Source of the DNA: Strigamia acuminata
Lineage: Eukaryota > Arthropoda > Chilopoda > Geophilomorpha > Linotaeniidae
DNA length: 64,000 nucleotides
Assembly: GCA_949358305.1 (NCBI GenBank)
Contig: OX442324.1
Location: 9,566,500 to 9,630,499 of the forward strand
Direction of reading: 5' to 3'
The notes under the pieces are model-generated. The model worked only from the letters and a program-made list of their open reading frames with translations, made no database searches and was not told the origin of the DNA. The translations under genes were made by a program, and so were the position numbers. Below are positions 36,111 to 46,606 of this stretch, piece after piece (the stretch's first letter is position 1; each line of letters opens with the position of its first letter).

Positions 36111-39100
36111 TTGAACGGCCACAGAGAAATTGTTGCCACCCAAAGAAAAGGAAAAGACAAAAGAAGAAGAGTAAGATAATTATAATTGACGTTCAGGTAT
36201 CAGAATCATTGTTGGAGATCCCAGTAATTGTAAAAGAAATGGAAATAAAAGCGGTAATGGACACTGGAGCCAAACGAAACCTGCTAAGCGAAGAAGTTGC
36301 AATAGCTCTTCAATTGGATTATTCACCCAGCCCTAACATTAGGCTACGTGGGATAGGAAAGGATTTGGTAGTTCCAGTGGGTAAAACAAAAATGAACATT
36401 GCAATTGGAAAACTGACCTATAGAGTGGAAGTGTTAATAGTGTCAGGATTTCATCATCAGCTTTTATTGGGGGATCCATTCATGAGGTCAACGAGAACTG
36501 TCGTCGATTATGATTTACAAAAAATCTTTGTGGGCCGGAACAATGATAGTGGAGTAGAAGAAGCAGTTTTTCCAATAAATAGATCATTTTCGGACCAGAG
36601 TTATGTTGCCAGAGTAATGAAGAATATCTCAATTCCACCAATGCATGAATGCGTTATACCAGTTTATTTAAATACAAAACTAACCACAGAAATGTTTATG
36701 GAACCTCTAGGAAATGTAATAGATAGGTTTGGAATTTTGTGTTGTAAAACATTAACAAATTTTGAGTATGGTAAAGGAGTTCTGCGTGTGGCTAATCCAA
36801 CAAACAAATCAGTCTTTCTGAAGGAGAAATCTGCAATTGGTAAGGCGTATTACATTATCGAAATTGGGTTGTTGGATGAGAAGCAAGTGTATTGCACTGA
36901 CTCCTCAACCAAAGCGGTTGAGTTGACAGATGAAAAGCAAGTACATTGCTTTGACTTTGACTCCTCGATTGCTAAAGATAAGATGACCAAAAGCCAACAA
37001 GAGCAGATGAAGCGGTTACTTCTAAAGAACCAGGATAGATTTGCAGCCACAGATAAAGACTTAGGTAGAGTAACAACATTTAAACACAAAATTGATACGG
37101 GGGACCATGATCCAATACATTTGCAGCCTTATAGACGTTCAATCGCAGAAAAAGAAGTAGAGGCAGAAGAGACCAGAAAGTTGCTTGAGATGGGAGTCAT
37201 TAGAGAGTCAGAAAGTCCATGGAGTGCACCAGTACTTCTCATCAAGAAAAGAGACGGTAAATGGAGATTTTGTGTCGATTGGAGGAGGTTAAACGCGATC
37301 ACAAAGAAAATGGTATACCCACTGCCCAGGATTGACGATACATTGGACCAACTGGCAGGGGCCCAGTATTTTTCGATGATGGATCTTATTCAAGGATATT
37401 ATCAAGTCGAAATAGATGAACAGGATCGTGAAAAAACAGCGTTTACCACTTCAAGCGGACATTTTGAGTTTAACGTCCTAGGAATGGGATTATGTAATAG
37501 CCCAGCTGCGTTTCAAAAATTGATGAACAAGGTGCTTGGTAATCTTCTTGGCAAGGTCTGTATAGCTTATATTGACGACCTTATAATATTTTCAAAGACA
37601 TTTGATCAGCATCTTCAGGATCTCGATGCTGTCTTCAGCAAGCTGCGGTTGGCAAACTTAAAGGTTAAACTTAGCAAATGTACGTTTGGTACTAATACCA
37701 TCAAATATTTAGGCCACATAGTTGATTCTGATGGAGTGTCACCTGATCCACGTAATTTGGAAAGTGTAGCTAAATTTCCAAAACCAACAAATTTGAAGCA
37801 GTTGAGAGGGTTTTTGGGTTTATGTTCGTATTATCGAAAGTTTATTCCAGGATTTGCGGACGTATCTAAGCCCTTAGCCAACTTAACTCGCAAAGATGAA
37901 GCTTTTGATTGGGGACCACCACAGGAAACAGCGTTTAAGGCCTTACGGACAGCTTTAGTTACGGTACCAGTATTGGCACATCCAAATTTTGCAGAGCCAT
38001 TCATTGTATCTACGGATGCAAGTGCTTATGGGCTTGGTGCAATTTTGAAGCAGCGTATTAACAAGCAAGAACATGTGATTTGTTACGCCAGTCGATTGTT
38101 AAGTACAGCGGAACAAAATTACACAGCTACGGAAAGAGAATGTTTAGCCATAATATTCGGCATTAACAAGTACAGACCATATCTTTACGGTAGGAAATTT
38201 ACAATTGTGACAGACCATTCTGCGTTACAATGGCTGAATAAGGTGAAAAATCCCAACGGTAGGTTGGCCAGGTGGAGTTTACAACTGGTAGATTACGACT
38301 ACGATGTGATGCATAAGTCAGGCAAGAAGCACACGGACGCAGATGCTCTTAGCCGAATCCAAGAAGAGATTGGTGAGGAAGAAAAAGAAATTGTTCCCTT
38401 ACTACTTCTCGAAAAACTCAACTTACCTGTAGAACAGCGTAAGGACGAGAAAATTTTGGAGATCATCACCGCAATGGAGAACATTGAGCAACTTCCAAGA
38501 AACAGGAAACGTCCTTTAAAACAGTTCGTTCTCCTGGATAACACGTTGTTTAGAAAGAAAAGTTACAATTCTCTAAACATGGAAGGAAACCTTTTAGTAG
38601 TACCGCAGCATTTACGTAAGCAAGTGTTAGAAGAAATGCATGACGGGCTCGTAGGTGCTCATCTCGGCCTAAATAAGACGTGGAAAAGAATTAGAGTAAG
38701 ATTCTTTTGGCCGAGGATATACAGGGACGTAAGGAATTACGTTCTCAGTTGTCCACATTGCGCAGGAAGTAAGTCAATGACCACTCCACAAAAAGGTTTA
38801 TTACAACCTTGGTCGACGATTTCAAGACCGTTTGAGAGGATTGGTATAGACACGTTAGGAAGCTTTCCAGTTTCAAATAGTGGAAATAAATATGTTTTTG
38901 TTATCACTGATTACTTGTCGCGTGCAGTCATCGCCAGAGCGGCTCCAGCATGTACAGCGTTGGAAGCAGCGAAAACTCTTGTATTCGAGGTGATGCTCAA
39001 AGAGGGAAGTCCACGCGAGATACTCAGCGATAAGGGGACAGAGTACAGGAACGAAATGATCAATGAAGTATCAGCACTGTTTAAATCCCAGCACAAATCT

Positions 39101-40153
39101 ACTTCCGGGTACCATCCAAGGACCAACGGATTAACGGAAAGATTTAATGCAACATTTGCCAAAATGTTGACATGTTATACTAATAAAGATCACACAGATT
39201 GGGATGAATTTTTACCATTTGTCATTTTCTCCTATAATTCAGCAGTCCATGAAACAACTGGATATACCCCATATTATTTGTTGAAAGGTTATGAAGTTGA
39301 TTTGAGTGTGGATGTGAACTTGAACCTTCCTCGAAAGGAATTCACTCTCCGCACTTCCAGATTTATGCGGGAGATGCGGAAAATCGCCAACGAAAGATTA
39401 GAATGGCAGAGTGAGAGGAGCAAGAGAAGATTTGATTTGGACAGAATTGTGGTTGAATTCGAACCAGGAGAACTAGTTTACTTGAAAACCCCAAATAGGA
39501 AAGTAGGGTTAAGCGAAAAACTCCTGCCACCATTTTCTGGACCATATGAGATAGTTAGACGCACAGCGCCAAACGATTATGAAGTGAGGAATTCATCAGG
39601 AAAGAAAACTAGTATTGTCAATGTTGAGCGTTTAAAACCATACAAGCCGAGAGAGGAAATTCCAGAAACTATTCTGCAGGATTTACCACCAAAGAAAGTA
39701 ACATTTTCTGATGAAGTGCAAGGAAGTTCGCAAAAAGACGATCAAAATGCGGAAATTGTGAAGAAGGACGATGATTCGCGAGATAGGCCTAAAGTAGGAG
39801 CGAAGGAAAGGTTTATTGATGATGATGATCAAATTTCGTTGAGGAATTTCTTTGAATCCGGAGATAAAACGTCGGATTCGCCGGTTCTAACTGAAAGAGA
39901 GCGATTGAAGGCAATTTACGGGCCGAAAGAAATTGAGGCACGTCGAGTGAAAAAGGAAGTTGAGTTAGAACAGCGAAATCAGTTGCTAAAATCGTCGCCA
40001 GACGAAAGCAAGAAGAATCGGTTGCAGAAACCATCACCAGGTGTCGCAAATGCTGTTGGCGCCGATACGCATGCGCGACGTCCTGCTGAAAGTGATTTCC
40101 GGTCACGACGACTTAGATCGCAACCACGCCAAGATTACACTGCATTTTACTAG
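36101..40153 (+). CDS. pol: pol of element 2 (protease, RT, RNase H, integrase)
   Basis: This frame, -1 to gag, is open from 36071 and has no ATG of its own before the conserved protease, so it is probably made by frameshifting at the end of gag. I number from 36101, the codon after a possible slip at G AAA AAC. Protease D54 in DTGA; RT with MDLIQGYYQVE and YIDD (D492, D493); RNase H from D639 (TDAS); integrase zinc site H847, H854, C884, C887; catalytic D917, D977, E1013 with the usual 35-residue spacing; C-terminal SH3-like region with GPYEIV. A charged tail of about 170 residues follows (KKVTF, DDDQIS). All catalytic residues are present, so it looks intact. Confidence 0.9.
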   Translation, partial: EKLVERPQRNCCHPKKRKRQKKKSKIIIIDVQVSESLLEIPVIVKEMEIKAVMDTGAKRNLLSEEVAIALQLDYSPSPNIRLRGIGKDLVVPVGKTKMNIAIGKLTYRVEVLIVSGFHHQLLLGDPFMRSTRTVVDYDLQKIFVGRNNDSGVEEAVFPINRSFSDQSYVARVMKNISIPPMHECVIPVYLNTKLTTEMFMEPLGNVIDRFGILCCKTLTNFEYGKGVLRVANPTNKSVFLKEKSAIGKAYYIIEIGLLDEKQVYCTDSSTKAVELTDEKQVHCFDFDSSIAKDKMTKSQQEQMKRLLLKNQDRFAATDKDLGRVTTFKHKIDTGDHDPIHLQPYRRSIAEKEVEAEETRKLLEMGVIRESESPWSAPVLLIKKRDGKWRFCVDWRRLNAITKKMVYPLPRIDDTLDQLAGAQYFSMMDLIQGYYQVEIDEQDREKTAFTTSSGHFEFNVLGMGLCNSPAAFQKLMNKVLGNLLGKVCIAYIDDLIIFSKTFDQHLQDLDAVFSKLRLANLKVKLSKCTFGTNTIKYLGHIVDSDGVSPDPRNLESVAKFPKPTNLKQLRGFLGLCSYYRKFIPGFADVSKPLANLTRKDEAFDWGPPQETAFKALRTALVTVPVLAHPNFAEPFIVSTDASAYGLGAILKQRINKQEHVICYASRLLSTAEQNYTATERECLAIIFGINKYRPYLYGRKFTIVTDHSALQWLNKVKNPNGRLARWSLQLVDYDYDVMHKSGKKHTDADALSRIQEEIGEEEKEIVPLLLLEKLNLPVEQRKDEKILEIITAMENIEQLPRNRKRPLKQFVLLDNTLFRKKSYNSLNMEGNLLVVPQHLRKQVLEEMHDGLVGAHLGLNKTWKRIRVRFFWPRIYRDVRNYVLSCPHCAGSKSMTTPQKGLLQPWSTISRPFERIGIDTLGSFPVSNSGNKYVFVITDYLSRAVIARAAPACTALEAAKTLVFEVMLKEGSPREILSDKGTEYRNEMINEVSALFKSQHKSTSGYHPRTNGLTERFNATFAKMLTCYTNKDHTDWDEFLPFVIFSYNSAVHETTGYTPYYLLKGYEVDLSVDVNLNLPRKEFTLRTSRFMREMRKIANERLEWQSERSKRRFDLDRIVVEFEPGELVYLKTPNRKVGLSEKLLPPFSGPYEIVRRTAPNDYEVRNSSGKKTSIVNVERLKPYKPREEIPETILQDLPPKKVTFSDEVQGSSQKDDQNAEIVKKDDDSRDRPKVGAKERFIDDDDQISLRNFFESGDKTSDSPVLTERERLKAIYGPKEIEARRVKKEVELEQRNQLLKSSPDESKKNRLQKPSPGVANAVGADTHARRPAESDFRSRRLRSQPRQDYTAFY

Positions 40154-41407
40154 CTTTTCTTTAAGTGAACGCAAGTTATTTGCAGTGGGCGAAGGGAATT
40201 GTTATTCTCCGAGTGTGATTGACGAGGATTTCGCATATTTTCTGTGAAAGTAGGTACTTTTAATTGACGAAAGTTAATATGAACGCAGACGAGACGTGAC
40301 ACGATTTTGAAGTTGTATTTTCTTGTTTTTTGAGGCGAACGCAAGTTATTTGCAGTGAACCAAGAATAACTCGAATTTACTAGTTGATTTGAACAATTTT
40401 GAGACATTTTTCTCCAGTTTTGGATAATATTAATAAAAGTGCCGAAAGTGAACAGAACGGAACGAATCTATCGCCATTTTTCCAGCGAATAAAGAGAACT
40501 TCGCACATTTTTGAAATGTTAACTTGACATTTAATTTTAAAATTTAATAGAAATAGCTATGAATATTTAATTGGTTTAGATGAAATAATTTGAATATTGT
40601 ATAAAGTTAAAAGTTTAACGAAATTTAGACAAATTGATTGTGAACATGAATTGTATTGGCCAGTAATCAATTGTAATTAATGAGTTTAATTTATTTTCTG
40701 CACATATTAGACTTGAATGGTGTTTCCACGGGGCTATGAGAAGTGGGACCCGCCCCGCATGCAGCAGCTTGACGGTGACAGCTGCGGGCCCACTATCTTA
40801 TATTTTGCCCGCCGATATATATCGAAGACAGGGACAACATGCGCCATGGCCATCCGATCGATTTGCGCCAGCGAATAGTGTACGAGATCTTACACGAGAA
40901 GTTGATCCCATTCGAAAAGGAGGAAAACCAGCCTTAATCGGACATTAAGAGTTGTGTGAAATTATTTTTTTTGTGTATTATTTATTTTGTATTATTCGTC
41001 AATGATGTGAGCCCAGGTGTACTGGAGCGAGCAGAGACATTATTTTTTTATTATTTGAAGTTGATATTGTTTTTCTTAATTTTGTTATTGTTTTCATTTT
41101 CATTCACATTGAATGTAGTGTATATTATTTTTTTTGAATTATTAGGTTGTATAGAAAATAGGAAAACTGAAAAAAAAGTAATATAAGTGTAAAAATATCA
41201 AAAAGTGTTAATCTTGAAAGTGTATTTGTGTAATAATTGACATATGATTTTGAATTTTTGTAATTTGAAATTGTTTTTAGTAAATATTGTTTAAAGTATA
41301 AATTTTGTGAAAGTAAGCATGAATAACAGGGAATGAACTCATATATAAGCATGAACAACAAGGGAGTTTGTTTAGTTAAATAATTTGTTTTTGGGGTCCA
41401 AAAATCT
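40154..41407 (+). other. AT-rich region between pol and 3' LTR of element 2
   Basis: About 1.25 kb with no envelope-like gene. One GC-rich island (about 40720-40940) stands out from its AT-rich surroundings and holds a short frame with a possible helix-turn-helix start, listed separately. Confidence 0.6.
40839..40937 (+). CDS. Short ORF with a Pax/Tc1-like HTH start (tentative)
   Basis: 32 codons from ATG to TAA; the frame is open upstream to 40779. The start MRHGHPIDLRQRIVYEIL resembles the first helix of paired-type DNA-binding domains found in Pax proteins and Tc1/mariner transposases (G-x-P-x-x-x-R-Q-x-I-V). It is too short to be a working domain. It could be a captured fragment in the element's 3' region, or chance. 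The base composition of this island is unlike the flanks, which favours capture. Confidence 0.25.
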   Translation: MRHGHPIDLRQRIVYEILHEKLIPFEKEENQP

Positions 41408-41419
41408 AAAGGAGGGGGC
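41408..41419 (+). promoter_or_regulatory. Polypurine tract of element 2
   Basis: AAAGGAGGGGGC directly before the 3' LTR. Confidence 0.75.
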
Positions 41420-41937
41420 TGTTACGAGGTTGACGAGCACACTGTGAACCAGTTGTCGCCACCTCGCTTCCGTAACTAAACGATTCGAATTAATGCTGTA
41501 AACCCTCACTAGAGTTCGCCTTAAGCGAATGATCTCACTAATTTACCCATTAAGTAATAGTAGAATCACCCAAGTTTACTTGGCTGATGAGGAGAACTGA
41601 AACGTCAGTTCATTCCGAGCTTTCATTCCGAGAGGTTGTCGGGCAGGTACTGCCGCGGCATCTTGAGGTTCTTCACCCACCAAAGTTATTCATGCTTACT
41701 AGATTTAAGATAGTTTTATAAGATTTAGTTTTAAGTTAATCTTTGGTTCATTTCAGATTGTATTTATGATTTAATAAACATACAGTTATATTTTATTAAT
41801 AATACAATGAGTCCTCTTTATTTCCTTCTTATTAGCAACACAGTTAAATGCTAGTTTAACTTAATGCAATTACAAACCCCCAGTTTAATAGTAAAGTATT
41901 TACGTGGTCAAACAGTAGTCAGTCTGGCCACGTAACA
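41420..41937 (+). repeat. 3' LTR of element 2 (518 bp)
   Basis: Begins TGTTACG and ends CGTAACA. It has TTTATAAGA near 41713 and AATAAA near 41774, plausible TATA and polyadenylation signals. It matches both halves of the interrupted 5' LTR. Confidence 0.95.
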
Positions 41938-42536
41938 ATATTGAAGAGCATGTGCGCTGGGACGTTCACATTGGATATTTTGTGCTAGCAATCAACTCAG
42001 CCTATCAAGCTTCACTTCAGTATTCTCCTTATCAAATGGTGACGGGACAAGAGGCGCGTTATCCAGGTGATTTCGATTCGGACACCGACGATGGACAGCC
42101 GCTGCCGCCAGCACGAGCGCGAGAGACGCATGAATTGATGAGAGAATTGCGAAATAATGCCACTGCAAATTTACAAAAAGCTCAAATTAGACATAAACGT
42201 TGGTTCGATCGAAAAAGAAGACCACACGATTTCAAACCAGGCGATTTTGTGTCTATTAAAAATCGACAATTGTCATCAGCGGACCGACAGTTTGCTGCAG
42301 GACTTCGACAGAGGACGGAAGGCGTTTACGTAATCCATAAATTAACTGGACCCAATACTGTCATTCTTATGGACAAGGATGGTCGTCGAATGCTGCCGTA
42401 TAACGTCGTGGAATTGCGCCATTGGTTCAATAATGATGATGATTTGGACCAAACGGACGCAACAATGATCGAAAAACATGTTGCTGCGTTTACATCGGAA
42501 ATTGAAACCATCATCGCTTCATTTTCGATAAAATAA
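41938..42536 (+). pseudogene. pol: pol of element 1, integrase C-terminal part
   Basis: Open from the insertion border in the phase that follows the upstream integrase fragment. It holds the end of the integrase core (INSAYQASLQYSPYQMVTG, the typical N-S-A-x-x-x-S-x-x-Y-S-P-Y pattern) and a C-terminal domain (KPGDFVSIKNRQ, GVYVIHKLTGPNTVILMD). It stops at TAA 42534-42536 with an acidic tail. It is separated from the catalytic part by 15 kb of element 2. Confidence 0.85.
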
Positions 42537-43066
42537 CTTAATTTCTTTTCATTTTATAATTTTATTTCTTTCTTTGCTTTACCCAACCTTCTTTCCTTCC
42601 TGTGTTTATAATTTTCCCTGCTTTAAACCAAATATTTACGGAGGATAGACGCTGAAAATAGTAAGTAAAGATTAGTTTAGGAATTTGAAATTCATCAGTT
42701 TAAAATGATGATACAAAATTTACTAAGTCCAAACTCATGCTTCTTCGAAGTGCGTGATTAAATCTCGTTCACGCGAGAGGTCCGTGTCATATTTTATGAC
42801 GAGGCGACCCCGTAGCGAGACCGCGTGTATTAAAGACATGTGAGGGCACGACTTAGCCACATTTTAATTTGCGTCTGAATAGTCGCGCCTCAAAAAACTT
42901 AACAATCACTTAAATTGGATAAATATTGTTAGAAATTGTGCGTCTATCACCCGTAAGTACTTTCTATCTCACAACAATTCATTTTTAATTGAATATTTTC
43001 GTTAAAATAACTTTTTCTTTCTGGAAAATTTCCATTTCTTTTAGTTTCACTTTACGATAATTTATT
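42537..43066 (+). other. Spacer between pol and ORF3 of element 1
   Basis: No gene. A TTCTTTTAG acceptor-like site ends near 43045, just before the ORF3 ATG, so ORF3 could be translated from a spliced RNA as envelope genes are in some gypsy elements. The donor is not identified. Confidence 0.4.
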
Positions 43067-45775
43067 ATGGCGTCCTACGATCCAAAAGTAACAATTACGA
43101 TTCCAAAACCAACGCAAAAAGGTTATCCAAAATACCTGCCGATGCCACCAATTGAAGCGTCGGGCGAAGGACTGGTGCCACGCTTTCATCCGGACCACCC
43201 AAACGACCAAAGTTTTCCAAACTATGAACTGTGCCCAGTTTGTAGCGGAACGGGATTTGAAATATACCAACTGCGGGCGCCACGAGAATGCCGAGCGTGT
43301 CGGGGCGGCGGTGACTTGCGTCGTTGCAAATTTCGGAAATGGATGCGCCTTATGTTCGCTTATGTATTGGGCTACGAGTCGATAGATAAAACTTCGTTGG
43401 CTGGAGTGGATTTTCCGCCGCCGAGGATTCCATTCGGCAGTGCAAACGCCATCGCTCGTTTTCATCATGCACACGCGTCATATTTGGCACGCATAAAGCA
43501 ATTGGCGAAAGAGAAGGGAATCCGGCCGTTAACTTGGAAATATCCAGAGGGAGCCTACATAATTGCCGGCGAGCAACCTGCCGAGCTTCCGGACCAGTTT
43601 GTGACGCCTGAAGGAAAGACCTACGATGTGGAATCGGGTATAGAACTGTATTTGACGGCGCCTAATGTAATCGCGGATGCGAAAAGAGCGTATTCGGAGC
43701 CGGAGAGAGTTGCGGCCGATTTGCCGTTTCAACATTCAAATCTGCGTCCGCGACATACGTACGAGGAGCGGAGCACGCACCGTTTGAAGGAATACACGCA
43801 GAAAGTAACGAAAAGGATCGGAGCAGAGGCGAACCGGGACACTCACTTCGTGACGGGACGATCCGGACCAGCAATTAGTAATATCAACACGATGTCGACC
43901 CCGATTATCAAAACGGAATCGAGTGTGACGGCGGCGGAGGCGAAGTCAACCAACGTTACTACGGTGACCACTGCTGCGCCAATCGTCATTCCTTACTTTT
44001 ATGTCGTGAAGAACAAATCGTCTTCGATTGAGACGTCTGAATCGAGCCAAGTTGCCCGATCTGTCGATACCACCACTGTGACCCAATCGAATGTGACGCC
44101 CAAGATGATGACTTCAGTTGCTGCGACATCAGTGCCGATTACGTACTCCAAAATTGCAACTTCAAACACACAAATGGACACAATTGCTGATTTTAATACA
44201 AAACTAATTAAAGCTGATTTTTCCCCACAGGTTGACCGAGATATTAAGGCGTTACTAAACTTTACACCGTCTTCATCCATCGCGAATATCGCTGCCGAGA
44301 TTGCGAGAGATGCGGAGGAGTGCGCAAAGATCCACGACGTCAAGAAATTGGAAAACAAGATTTCTAATCCAATTGCTAAGGCCATTTCAGCGGTCTCAAA
44401 CGGATCAACGTCGTCTGAGGGATGCGCGTCTCTGAAGCCACGTTATCTCCAGGGATTCGACCGAAATGGATGTACGATGCGCCCAGACCGTATTTTCACT
44501 CAGATGTCCGAAATATTCCGGCGCCACGAGCTTGAGATACTGTACCCCATGGAGAACAGGGGTCAAGGACGAATCAACCTGAGATCGGAAGGATGGAGCG
44601 AACTCTTCAAGATGTCGATTAATTTGGATTTCAACGTCAGCGCCTCGGACTTCAAGACGGTCGTCGGAACGATTTTCGGACGCCTCGGGAACATCGCGAA
44701 GGAAATTGAAGCGAAAATGACAAAGGACTGTACCGGAGACGAACACGCGGTCCATCACCTCATTGTGCACGCCGTGCACTTTAATTTAAAAGAGATCATC
44801 ACCCAAATGCATCAGAGTCGTCGTGACGCTGTCAAACGATTTCGAGAGGCCGACGCGCTCAAAGAGGCCCAGCGACTGGAGGACGAGAAAAATGCGCCCG
44901 CCAAACCACCACTGGATCCAGAATTGATCATGACGGAGGATGAAATTAAGAACTTTTCAGAGAAAATTCTCATCGAACTGGCGCCTGAGAAATTGGTGCA
45001 ACAATTCGAGGATGCGATTGCTGAGAATCCAAGATTGGCGGATCCCCGAACCAAATATTCGTTCAGATACGACCCCGTAATTGTGGCGGACACAGGAGTA
45101 CTCGCCTCGGAGTTATCATCGGATGTGGATTATTCGATGTCGGATGTCGAATCGCTTCGCGAGTCAACGGGCGATGAGGAAAACCACAAGGCATTTCTGG
45201 CGGCGCGGGAACACGACAAAATTGAAGTGATTCAGGTCGACGAGCCTTTCAGACTTCCTGGAGTAGGACGAGGCGGTGCAAAGGCTGGACGTCGATCGCC
45301 GTTGATGTCGAGGATGCCAAAAATGATTTTGACACCGCCAAAGGAGAGTGACGACAATACAAGCGAGGTTGTCACGCGTGAGAGTTTACGCGAACCGGTC
45401 GAACTGAAGCCTAAGGAGAAGCGTCTCGTGGAGCCAACCTGCGCGTTAGCAATTATGGAGGAGATTATCCCGATAGATGATATTTTCTACTCATTGCCGT
45501 GGGAGCCTAAAATCGAATTGGTCGTAGATTGGAATATTCTGACGCGCCTTTTCGAAACGATCATCTTTTCGGACTTGCAGCTTGACCACAGCGCGGGCGA
45601 AAAGTTATTGTCCATCATTAAACAGTATTATGTTGGAGATTTCCTGTACCGAGTGAACAGAATTAGCCAAAAATGTTACGCGACTTCTAAACAACAGGTG
45701 AGAGTGATCCTCGTGAAAACAGCGCTTAGACTGGTCTATTATGCGATGGACGGTCAGGGCGCGTCTGCATTTTAA
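43067..45775 (+). CDS. ORF3 of element 1, 902-aa protein with DnaJ-like zinc motif
   Basis: Begins at ATG 43067 (TTATTATGGCG). It lies in the place of an envelope gene, between pol and the polypurine tract. I do not recognise the whole protein. Near the N-terminus C56-P-V-C59-SGTG and C75-R-A-C78-RGGG form two CXXCXGXG-type pairs 15 residues apart, as in half of a DnaJ zinc domain. Residues ~290-390 are Thr/Ser/Val-rich. A region near 480-600 is predicted helical with charged heptads (READALKEAQRLEDEK). I see no signal peptide, no transmembrane segment and no furin-like site, so it is not an obvious envelope protein. The frame is intact although gag and pol of the same element are broken. It may be a co-opted host gene or an accessory nucleic-acid-binding protein; both are guesses. 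Confidence 0.7.
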   Translation: MASYDPKVTITIPKPTQKGYPKYLPMPPIEASGEGLVPRFHPDHPNDQSFPNYELCPVCSGTGFEIYQLRAPRECRACRGGGDLRRCKFRKWMRLMFAYVLGYESIDKTSLAGVDFPPPRIPFGSANAIARFHHAHASYLARIKQLAKEKGIRPLTWKYPEGAYIIAGEQPAELPDQFVTPEGKTYDVESGIELYLTAPNVIADAKRAYSEPERVAADLPFQHSNLRPRHTYEERSTHRLKEYTQKVTKRIGAEANRDTHFVTGRSGPAISNINTMSTPIIKTESSVTAAEAKSTNVTTVTTAAPIVIPYFYVVKNKSSSIETSESSQVARSVDTTTVTQSNVTPKMMTSVAATSVPITYSKIATSNTQMDTIADFNTKLIKADFSPQVDRDIKALLNFTPSSSIANIAAEIARDAEECAKIHDVKKLENKISNPIAKAISAVSNGSTSSEGCASLKPRYLQGFDRNGCTMRPDRIFTQMSEIFRRHELEILYPMENRGQGRINLRSEGWSELFKMSINLDFNVSASDFKTVVGTIFGRLGNIAKEIEAKMTKDCTGDEHAVHHLIVHAVHFNLKEIITQMHQSRRDAVKRFREADALKEAQRLEDEKNAPAKPPLDPELIMTEDEIKNFSEKILIELAPEKLVQQFEDAIAENPRLADPRTKYSFRYDPVIVADTGVLASELSSDVDYSMSDVESLRESTGDEENHKAFLAAREHDKIEVIQVDEPFRLPGVGRGGAKAGRRSPLMSRMPKMILTPPKESDDNTSEVVTRESLREPVELKPKEKRLVEPTCALAIMEEIIPIDDIFYSLPWEPKIELVVDWNILTRLFETIIFSDLQLDHSAGEKLLSIIKQYYVGDFLYRVNRISQKCYATSKQQVRVILVKTALRLVYYAMDGQGASAF

Positions 45776-46594
45776 GAAAATAAAATTCATGAATTGACTT
45801 TGAAAACCTACAAGTGACTTTGCGCCTCGGACCCATATACGAACTGTTGTGTGTGTGTGGACTTTATTGTGATAATTGTGATACAAACGATAAGTGTTAT
45901 AATTGTTTAAAATGTGATTGTTATACGCCTCGATGAAGATTTTTTACGTAAAGTTCCGTGAAAACTCAAACGCCTACGAAAGAAGATAATATTCGTTTGC
46001 GAACTTTTTATTTTTTGATATTTATATTTTACTAATCATTTTTGCTAATCATTTTTATTAACCATTTGTGATCATTGAAATTTTGTTATCCTTATATTGT
46101 AATAATTGACGCCAAATCAGCGCCTAATCAATATTTTTATTTGCTAATAATTTACATTTTTATAGAAATTTTGCCACCCATAGGCATTGTTAATTAATCT
46201 TGAATTATTTTATTTTCTGGTCATAACACAAAGTACCATTGTTGATGTCAAGTGTTATCAAATAATTTAACAAATTTTATAATTTTATTTAGAATTTAGT
46301 CGTAATTAGCGCCTAAACGTCTATTGATTTTGTTAATTTTTAATCAAACGATTTTTTACAATATTCCTCTCCTAAACCCATTTGTTTGTGTTTGTTTGTT
46401 TTTGTCTGTAATTGCGCCAAGTTGTGCGCCTGTTGCGTCTGTCCAAATAAATCCCTACCTGTGTTATGTGTTTATTATGAGATTAATGTTGTTGATTCAT
46501 TATTTTTATTTATTTATATGTTCGAATTTTTATCAATCATGTTGTTAACTCCATTTAGATGTTGATTATATAAAAACCATATAATAAACATCTA
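45776..46594 (+). other. AT-rich 3' region of element 1
   Basis: About 0.8 kb with no gene, rich in TTTATTTT and short GCGCCTAA words. It leads to the polypurine tract. Confidence 0.5.
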
Positions 46595-46606
46595 GGTGGG
46601 GGGGAA
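46595..46606 (+). promoter_or_regulatory. Polypurine tract of element 1
   Basis: GGTGGGGGGGAA, immediately followed by TGTCACGG, the expected start of a 3' LTR. Confidence 0.7.

Larger units (their letters stand above)
26597..41937 (+). mobile_element. Gypsy element 2, full length, interrupted by copia in its 5' LTR
   Basis: Complete Ty3/gypsy-type element of about 8.35 kb once the copia insertion is subtracted. LTRs are 518 bp each, with TGTTACG and CGTAACA as inverted ends, and look identical. It has a primer site, gag, pol in the -1 frame, a 1.25-kb AT-rich region and a polypurine tract before the 3' LTR. The 4-bp ATAT target duplication lies in the integrase of element 1. gag and pol are open, so this copy was recently active and was disabled only by the copia insertion in its 5' LTR. 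Confidence 0.9.

Noticed and set aside
43067-45775. Envelope gene in element 1
   Set aside because: Position fits, but no signal peptide, membrane segment or cleavage site is visible.
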